DNA from: Pollenia angustigena
Taxonomy: Eukaryota > Arthropoda > Insecta > Diptera > Polleniidae
Length of the DNA: 64,000 nucleotides
Direction: 5' to 3'
Assembly (NCBI GenBank): GCA_930367215.1
Contig: OV884056.1
Coordinates: 278,114,067 to 278,178,066 of the forward strand
Below the pieces are notes generated by a model, which was not told the origin of the DNA, searched no databases, and saw only the letters and a list, made by a program, of their open reading frames with translations. Of the stretch, positions 57,547 through 64,000 are shown one piece after another. Each line of letters begins with the position of its first letter. Positions within the stretch are counted from its first letter, which is position 1. A program made the translations under genes and the position numbers.

Positions 57547-59650
57547 CATATGGCAAACAATTGTCAAATTTTGTTTGCCGGCATTTTTAAAATAATTGTT
57601 AAAAAAATAAAAATTGTATTTGCTGGTCACACTACGCACATTTATTTGCCCATTTTTGTTTGTTAAAACAGATATTAAATAGCTTCAAATAAAAAATGGG
57701 AAACAAAGTTTGCCCTGTGTTCACATATAAAAATATTTGCCTAAAAAAAAATATTTGAACATATTGTCAAAAATAAAAATTAAATAAATAAAATTACTTT
57801 TTATTAAAACTAAAAATTATCATTTTGATGCAAAATATTGAAACTTTTATGGTTTTATGTTATAGAAGAGCGAGAACATCAGTTTTAAAAGTAAAAAAGG
57901 ATTTACATGACAAATAAAGGGATAAATGCAATTTGGCGAAGTAATTTCCAGTCTAATACAACTAAATTAAACTATATTACGAACTAAAGCAATATTCGTT
58001 ACGGTTTAGTTACGCAAGCAATAAAGTGTTTTTAGACAGTGGATCTAATGTAAATTATATACCGATCTTCACGAAATTTAGTTGTATGATTTCAAGGCAT
58101 ATTAATTGAGTTTGTGCAAAATTTAACGATAAAAGGTGTATTCCCCCACAAATTTACGTTAGTTTTTGTTACAGAAATATCGATTTTTCGGGAGGTTGTT
58201 TCACATTTTAGTCCATAACGCTTTTCCTACTGAACCAAAAGTGCTAAATTTCAATCCAAACTGCTTAAAAGAAATTGAGTGAACTTGCCACCAAAATTTT
58301 TATGTTTCGTCATCATCCTTTTCTTAATCGATATAACAATGTTCATCCGTCCGATTAGCTGTCCATGTTAACCTTATTCGCAAAGTACATGTCGCAATTT
58401 TTGAGAAAATCGGGTGTGTTCTAAAATCCGAATTCACTCGAAAGTGGATTAATTCAGCATTTTTTGTGTTCTGCAATTCACCACCACATGTTTTTATTCG
58501 TTTTCAATTAGGGTAGTAAGGGGTTAGTGAAAGTAAAACAAATCGACTTTTATTCTTATATTTGAGAACATTTTAAGCAAAAACCGAATTTTGCGAACAT
58601 CGCGAATTTTTGCAAATTTCCACTGATTTCGCAATTTTTACAGAATTTTTGCCATTCCTTGTAGTGTTAGGGACTTTTAATCAACTTTAAGACTTATTCC
58701 AAACATATGAAATATTTTCGAGCATTTTCGCTATTATTTAAATTTTTTGTTTTTCCAACATTTTGTTTTTTAACCGATACATTTTTGTGTTTGCTTCCAA
58801 TTTTGCAATTTTTCGTGATTTTCTGCTAATTTAGCAATTTTTTATCAAATTTTTGCCATTATTTATAATTTTAGGGACTTTTAATCAATTTTATGGCTTG
58901 TTTGAAATATTAAAATTTATCGCTATTTTTGCAAATTTGTTGCAATTTTCGCATATCTTTGTTGCGTTTTTCGGCAATCGTCGCCATTATTAAGATAGCC
59001 CCATACATATATAAACCGTAGTCACCTATTTTACAGGGCACTATTTAAGAAAACATCATAAATTTTTTTCCTGCACAAGAACTTCGAATACACAAAAACA
59101 TGCGGATTTCAGAACACCAATTTCTGAATTATGCGGATTCCAAAAACACATCTGATAGTAATGAAATGTTGTTTACGTTTTTATCGTCATAAGAGGTGGA
59201 AAGAATCGGTCAATAATTTCACATAGCCCCCATAAAAACTTATTTCTGGAGAAGAGTCATTGTGCCCATAGACAATCTATTATCACCTTACCAAATGTTA
59301 TTGTAATCGATCCATATTTTACCATAGCTTTTAAACAAATACCACTTCTGTAAATAGCTTTTAATATCATAATAATCTTATAAATGTCGGTTTTGGCAAT
59401 AAGTTCTATAATAGCTTGTATGTCGTGTCAAAATTTCGTCTTGTTAGGCCGAGAATCGGTTCTAGGTCACTTGCTACAATCAGTTCAAGACGAAAAAAAT
59501 CTCATACACATTAGGAGCATTTTTTGTTTGCTAGCAAATAATTTTGTTTGCCCAAAATCAGCTGTTTTTCTGTTTGCCCCTCAAAAATATTTTGTGGTCA
59601 GATTAGAGCAAACAAATATTTGATATTTTTTGACAAATGTTTGCCATATG
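57547..59650. repeat. Possible element with catatggcaaac inverted ends
   Basis: catatggcaaacaattgtca at 57547 and the complement catatggcaaacatttgtca near 59628-59650. 'aaggtacggtcac' lies just outside on both sides in the same orientation, followed or preceded by 'gttgttaat-ttaacaaagc'. It could be a 2.1-kb element or two abutting repeats. Contains an INE-like relic. Confidence 0.35.
57960..58380 (-). repeat. INE-1-like relic
   Basis: 'gtaaattatataccgatctt', 'cacgaaattta', 'gttagtttttgttacagaaa' and 'aaatttcaatccaaactgct' follow the INE-like order but termini are gone. Sequence from 58440 to 59150 is rich in 'gcaattttt' motifs without a clear unit. Confidence 0.5.
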
Positions 59651-60631
59651 TAAGGTACGGTCACGAGTGGTTTATTGTTGTTAATGTTAACAAAGCGTCT
59701 CATCGAGTGGAAAATGAATACTTGCATGCAAAAGTATAAGAATGTGTTCCTTTTGAATTTACACAGTTGTGTTATATTGCGTGCGCAACAAAAATGCAAA
59801 CAAAGCACTTTCAATAAAAATACAAAAATACAACGAATACATACATGCAAAAATCAAATGTGTACGAAACGATGTAAAAATTACCAACGTTGAATTTGTT
59901 TTGCAAGCAAAGAGTGAATGTAAATTTGAGCGTATGAATAAATCAAGAAAAATAGTGATTTTGCAGTTCTCTGATGCCAATGCATGACATCTGGCAAAAA
60001 GTGGGCAGGATTGGAGAAGTAGGGATTTCAAAAAAAAAAATAATAAACATTGTATTTATTAAATTTGGTATGGACTTTTTCTTAATGTATCGATAAACTG
60101 CATTTTACTTAATGTCGATATTAATTTATTAGGCCGATAAGACAGTTAACTATTTGGGTATTCTAAATTTACCGACAAACAACATTGCTTTTAGTTGACA
60201 ACACCTCTCGAAATACATTTAAAAGTTGGTAGTCAGCTGATTGGCAAATTAACGGCAAATAAATAACACTGTGTGTAATTTTTTGAGTCATGGAAAAATA
60301 ACCATATACGGACACCACTATGTGATGTCCAAAGTCATGCACTTTTTTATGGGCCCCCAAAGATTTGGGGCCTCGGTGTCATTTTTGCAAAAAAGTGATA
60401 ATTTTTTCAGGCTCATATCTTGTAAATCCTTCGGAATTTTGATCTCCCTTTGAGACAAAGTTGTAGCTCTTGCCATAAAGAACAAAAATTGTCAACATAT
60501 CAAATCAAAAAAACTTCATCTTTAAGATCAAAATCGCAAAATGTTCAAAAAAAAATTGATTTTTTTATCTCTTTTCCCCTGTTCAGGTCCATAAGTAGCA
60601 AACGGTTCAAAATTCAAAATCGACTAGAAAA

Positions 60632-60860
60632 ATGTACCTAAAATCTCAATAAACAGCTTCCTAAAACATATGAACTTCCTAGGAATGATTCTTAGCACCG
60701 TTTAGGTAGCCGCAAAATCAAATCAAAAACAATCAACTTCGAAAATGTACCTAAGATCCCAATAAACAACTTTCTGGTGTATATGAACTTCCTAGGAATA
60801 ATTCTTAAAACTGTTCTGGTAGCGCTTAGGTAGCCGCAAAAGTGAAAAATTTCCCGAAAA
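60632..60860 (+). repeat. Two-unit tandem duplication, 113-bp period
   Basis: 'atgtacctaa' at 60632 and 60745, each followed by 'tcccaataaacaac'-type, 'tatgaacttcctaggaat' and 'ttaggtagccgcaaaa' blocks. No coding frame. The GC-rich palindrome ggcccccaaagatttggggcc lies upstream at 60352-60372. Confidence 0.65.
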
Positions 60861-61190
60861 CTCGATTTGAGAAAAAAACAAATGAAATTAAATAAGAAAC
60901 GGCCATGAAATCATATACTTATAAAAGAATTTAAAATACATAGAAATCTTTAATGATATATTTGCGATATTTTTATACGGCGTCATTTCTTTAGACAAAT
61001 ATTGTAATTTTACCGTATGAATAAAATGACATTCATTCAGTTTGAAAAAATTCTATATTTTACTTTAGCAATGAAAACAGCAACAAGGGCAACAAAAAGA
61101 CTTTTTTCTAAAAAAAGTTTCTGTGAGAAAAAAAATAAAGTCTACTAGACATTAAATTAAATCATCTTTAGAAATAAACGTAAATCGTTA

Positions 61191-61192
<2 letters not shown>

Positions 61193-61221
<29 letters not shown>

Positions 61222-61229
61222 TGTATGTA
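61193..61229 (+). repeat. (ATGT)n microsatellite
   Basis: Nine uninterrupted atgt repeats. Surrounding 60900-62550 is AT-rich; four loose copies of 'gaataacgtt(g/t)taaaagcc' occur at 61866, 62013, 62068 and 62112. No gene recognised. Confidence 0.9.
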
Positions 61230-62559
61230 GGTAGAAAACAAAATAAAAAATAGATTTAAATAAAAAGTTGTTGACTAAGAAGAAAAAAGAACAGAAAAAA
61301 GAACATGCATACATAAATAAAGGAGAAAATAAAAAAAAGGGGGAAAATTACAGCCCAACAAAATGTCACACAATAAAAATGAGCTTAACGGCTTATATTG
61401 CAATTAAATTGAAATACGAGGAAGGGAATACAATTTTTGCACAATCATGCCAATATTTTACGAAAGAGAATCTAAAATTTTACTTAAAAAAACATCTTAA
61501 AAATAAATGTCTAGCACGGGACACTGGCTTTCATTTCAAAGTAAAAATGTGATTTGTTTTTAACAATTCTTTTATTTTACATAAAACTAAAAGTCCAATT
61601 AGACGTGTCATAAACGTAATGTCATAGCCGAAACGATGACCATAGGAACCAAAATTCAAAAGAATTGTTTGGTTAAGCAAATAAAGTGTTGCCCATAAGG
61701 TTGGTTCAAACAGCTGTTTTGTATCGTTAAGGCTACTTCACGTCTAATTTGAGCTTAAAGAAAAAACTGAAACAAATTTCATATTCGAAGAAAACTTTAA
61801 ATCCACAAAGTTTTTATTCAAATGCACACACATCAAGGCGCATTTATTAGTTGAAGCAGAGCCGCGAATAACGTTGTAAAAGCCACTTTTTGCAAAAACT
61901 GTTTTTTGCAGATAACCGTTAACATTAATCTCGTACACTGTTTAAACTTCAAATCACCCAAAATAATGCACCTTAAAGCCTTTAAAAAGGGCATACAAAG
62001 AGTCAGCTAGTGAAAGAACGTTGTAAGTTACTTAAAATTTATACAAAGTAAATGATTTTGAAACGTGGAATAACGTTTTAAAAGCCACCAGTCATGATGC
62101 TTTGCGTAGTGGAAGAACGTTTTAAATGACATCGTGATTGTGGATATGAAACGTTTTTCCACTAAAAAAAAGTTATAAACTGTAAATTTGTTGATATTTT
62201 GCATAAAAATTATTATTATCATTATTTTTAATCATCTAAAAAAAAATAAAAAATTAACAATATTGCCTGTTAAAAAGGTTTTTTTTGCTTTCCTGAAAAA
62301 AAATTATTTTGTAACTTAAAACCTTGTTCGCGGCTGTGCTTCAGTTATATACTCCGAGAGAGTTATACAGGCTATCAATTACTTTTCTATGAAATTTGAC
62401 ATTTAGAATACACATAAACTTTATAAGGGTCAGCAAGAGTAATGCCATCTCTAAAGTGTGTTTTTTATAGAGTGACACAAGTTTAAATCATAATAAAACA
62501 AGGAAATATATTTCTAATATCAATGAAACGGGTTTTATTGGAAAGAAAATCTTATGAAA

Positions 62560-62901
62560 TTATTGTTTAAAAATGACTTCTGCCATGTGGCCACCACGGC
62601 TGGCGCGTAGAAGGCGCAATCTGGAACAAAAAATTTTCAACAACTTCGCATTCTGACCATCATCGTTTTTAAAGACATATGGGCCAGTAACTCAGCCAGT
62701 CCATAAAGCGCAACAAACAGTAATTTCCTGTTGATGTAATGGTGTTTGAACAAAAGCTTGTAGATTCTCCTAACCCCAAATGCGACAATTCTGCTTATTT
62801 ACGTACCCATTCAGCCAGAAATTGGCTTCAACGGAAAATGCATTTTTGAATGGAAATTTAAAATCAATAGCAATTTGCGCTTCAGCCCATTCGCCGAATT
62901 G
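62560..62901 (-). pseudogene. DD41D mariner transposase, internally deleted
   Basis: Minus strand: FGEWAEAQIAIDF, then SVEANFWLNGYVNKQNC, where the first catalytic motif SDEAHF has Asp replaced by Val. A stop follows in IWG*EN. Then QTPLHQQEITVCCALWTG, a second stop and GPYVFKNDDGQNA jump straight to the C-terminal ASRGGHMAEVIFKQ and the natural stop near 62560. The second and third catalytic residues are deleted. Inactive relic. Confidence 0.75.
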
Positions 62902-63195
62902 TTTTGATTACAAATTTCAATAATTTGCAATAAAGTGCAAACTAAACAAAAAGCAACTATCAGCTGTAAAGTGGGTGTTTAAAAATTTTAAAGTTTAAAT
63001 ATACCTTAGTATACATAACGTTTCTTAATATCAATCAACAAATACATTTTAGTGTAAATTTATTTGTTTCACAGAAACTTTTTTTATTTTAACCAAATAA
63101 ATCTTTTTAGTTAAAATTATATTTTTATATTAAATTTGTAAAACTGGATTATTTAGGTGCCCCAGTAGACTTGTTGCTAGTAAGTAAATGTCTTA

Positions 63196-63311
63196 CTGCC
63201 GTATTCATAAAAAATAAAATAAGTTTGAAATGTGTTTTAAGGCAACATTTTCATAAAATTTTTTTTTAAAATGCATTTCAAATCCATTTTAATTTTTTAT
63301 GAATACGGCAG
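63196..63311. mobile_element. 116-bp TA-flanked MITE (CTGCCGTATTCATAAA)
   Basis: ctgccgtattcataaaaaat and its complement enclose a short AT core. TA at 63194-63195 and 63312-63313. Very small for a mobile element, but a related copy exists at 55572-55688. Confidence 0.75.
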
Positions 63312-63576
63312 TAAGTGTGTGGGTTGCAGGTTCATTTTCAACCAGAGACTCTTGTCTTTTCCACTACAATGGGCAACTAAAGTCTGCGACTAATGTTGCT
63401 CGGTAAATTAAGTAAGAATATAATTTGTTAATACATTTGTAACATATCGAGCCCTATAAATGTAGTAAAGGGTGGTTAAATTGTAAGGGCCGATGTTGAA
63501 TGTGAACCACACCTAAACGCCAAGTTTTTTTCCGAATTTTATTAGACATTTCTCTATCTCAGACTTACTCAATTTG

Positions 63577-64000
63577 AACCATGGATGCACAATCCAACAA
63601 CGTGTTAAAGTTATCCAGACTTATTATGAAAATGGGCAACAGTGGATGATCAATTTTCGAAGAATATCATCTTCAGTGATGAGGCACATTTTCACCTCAG
63701 TGGATTCGTCAATAAACAGAACTGCCGCATTTGGGCATTTCCAAAATGAGGCCGGTCAGGCAGTTACTGTGAATGGTGTTCGCTATCGTGAGATGATAAC
63801 GAACTTTTTATGGCCCGAATTCGAATATATGGATATGGACGATATGTGGTTTCAGCAGGACGGTGCCACTTGCCACACAGCTAACGAAACAATGGCTCTT
63901 TTGCGCAACAAATTCAATGGCCGTGTTATCTCACGTAATGGCGATGTCAATTGGCCGCCAAGATCATGTGATTTGACACCGTTGGACTTTTTTCTTTGGG
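63577..64000 (+). pseudogene. DD41D mariner transposase, cut by window end
   Basis: One open frame runs to the end: CTIQQRVKVIQTYYENG (N-terminal helix-turn-helix), then about 30 residues in the wrong frame, then QNEAGQAVTVNGVRYREM, MWFQQDGATCHTA (second catalytic Asp) and NWPPRSCDLTPLDFFLW (third). In the alternative frame, 63657-63740 reads IIFSDEAHFHLSGFVNKQN, so the first Asp is displaced by a deletion and a compensating indel. QQD to LTPLD spacing is 41 residues. Degraded, despite the open frame. Confidence 0.82.

Noticed and set aside
59548..60031. Five overlapping frames on both strands
   Set aside because: Mutually overlapping, Lys/Asn- or Cys/Phe-rich, no splice signals or domain; typical of AT-biased chance frames.

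Overview
The window looks like intergenic DNA from a cyclorrhaphan fly, probably a calyptrate (blowfly or house-fly grade). This is an inference. It rests on strong AT-richness, very short protein-like islands, INE-1/DINE-1-like repeats with the fly 'catgtccgtctgtctgtccg' signature, DD41D (rosa-like) mariner relics, Jockey-type LINEs and intron sizes of 50-115 bp. There are no bacterial operons, rRNA genes or CRISPR arrays. Almost everything recognisable is mobile-element sequence, much of it nested. Boundaries were set by eye from terminal inverted repeats (TIRs) and target-site duplications (TSDs).

Layout. 0-9 kb: a relic INE-like element, several MITEs, a tRNA-derived SINE and a 1.6-kb hAT-like element holding two smaller MITEs. 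10-14.6 kb: a solo LTR that landed in a TIR element and was itself hit by a palindromic MITE, a 39-bp-arm hairpin, and a deleted DD41D mariner inside a TA-flanked element. 14.9-26 kb: three INE-like elements, the last expanded from about 1.3 kb to about 6 kb by nested insertions up to five levels deep. 26.2-29.5 kb: a 3.28-kb PIF/Harbinger element with 18-bp TIRs and two convergent, apparently intact genes, a HARBI1-type transposase and a Myb/SANT-like partner. 30.8-39 kb: further INE-like copies, foldback MITEs and a truncated Harbinger end. 39.7-41.2 kb: a Jockey-clade LINE fragment and a hammerhead-like motif. 41.9-43.3 kb: a TIR element with a 252-bp tandem repeat. 43.5-44.35 kb: two minus-strand exons that look like the 3' end of a real, unidentified host gene. 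44.7-48.2 kb: INE-like and TA-flanked elements. 48.3-55.3 kb: one small MITE interrupted by an INE-like element, a 2.6-kb TTA-flanked element (carrying a fragment of an RGG-protein gene with its intron, and a 292-bp-arm inverted SINE pair) and a LINE. 55.3-64 kb: sparse relics, short tandem repeats and two mariner pseudogenes, one running off the end.

How parts relate. Only the Harbinger element looks potentially autonomous: transposase and DNA-binding partner lie between matching TIRs. Nine MITEs are flanked by TTA or TAA, the usual Harbinger target, so a Harbinger-type transposase may have mobilised them, though their termini differ from those of the intact element. A second recurring class ends in CAC(A/T)(C/G)-AAA and is flanked by TA or TG. 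A third, CAAGGCGAATT, has 8-bp TSDs. No complete host gene lies inside the window.
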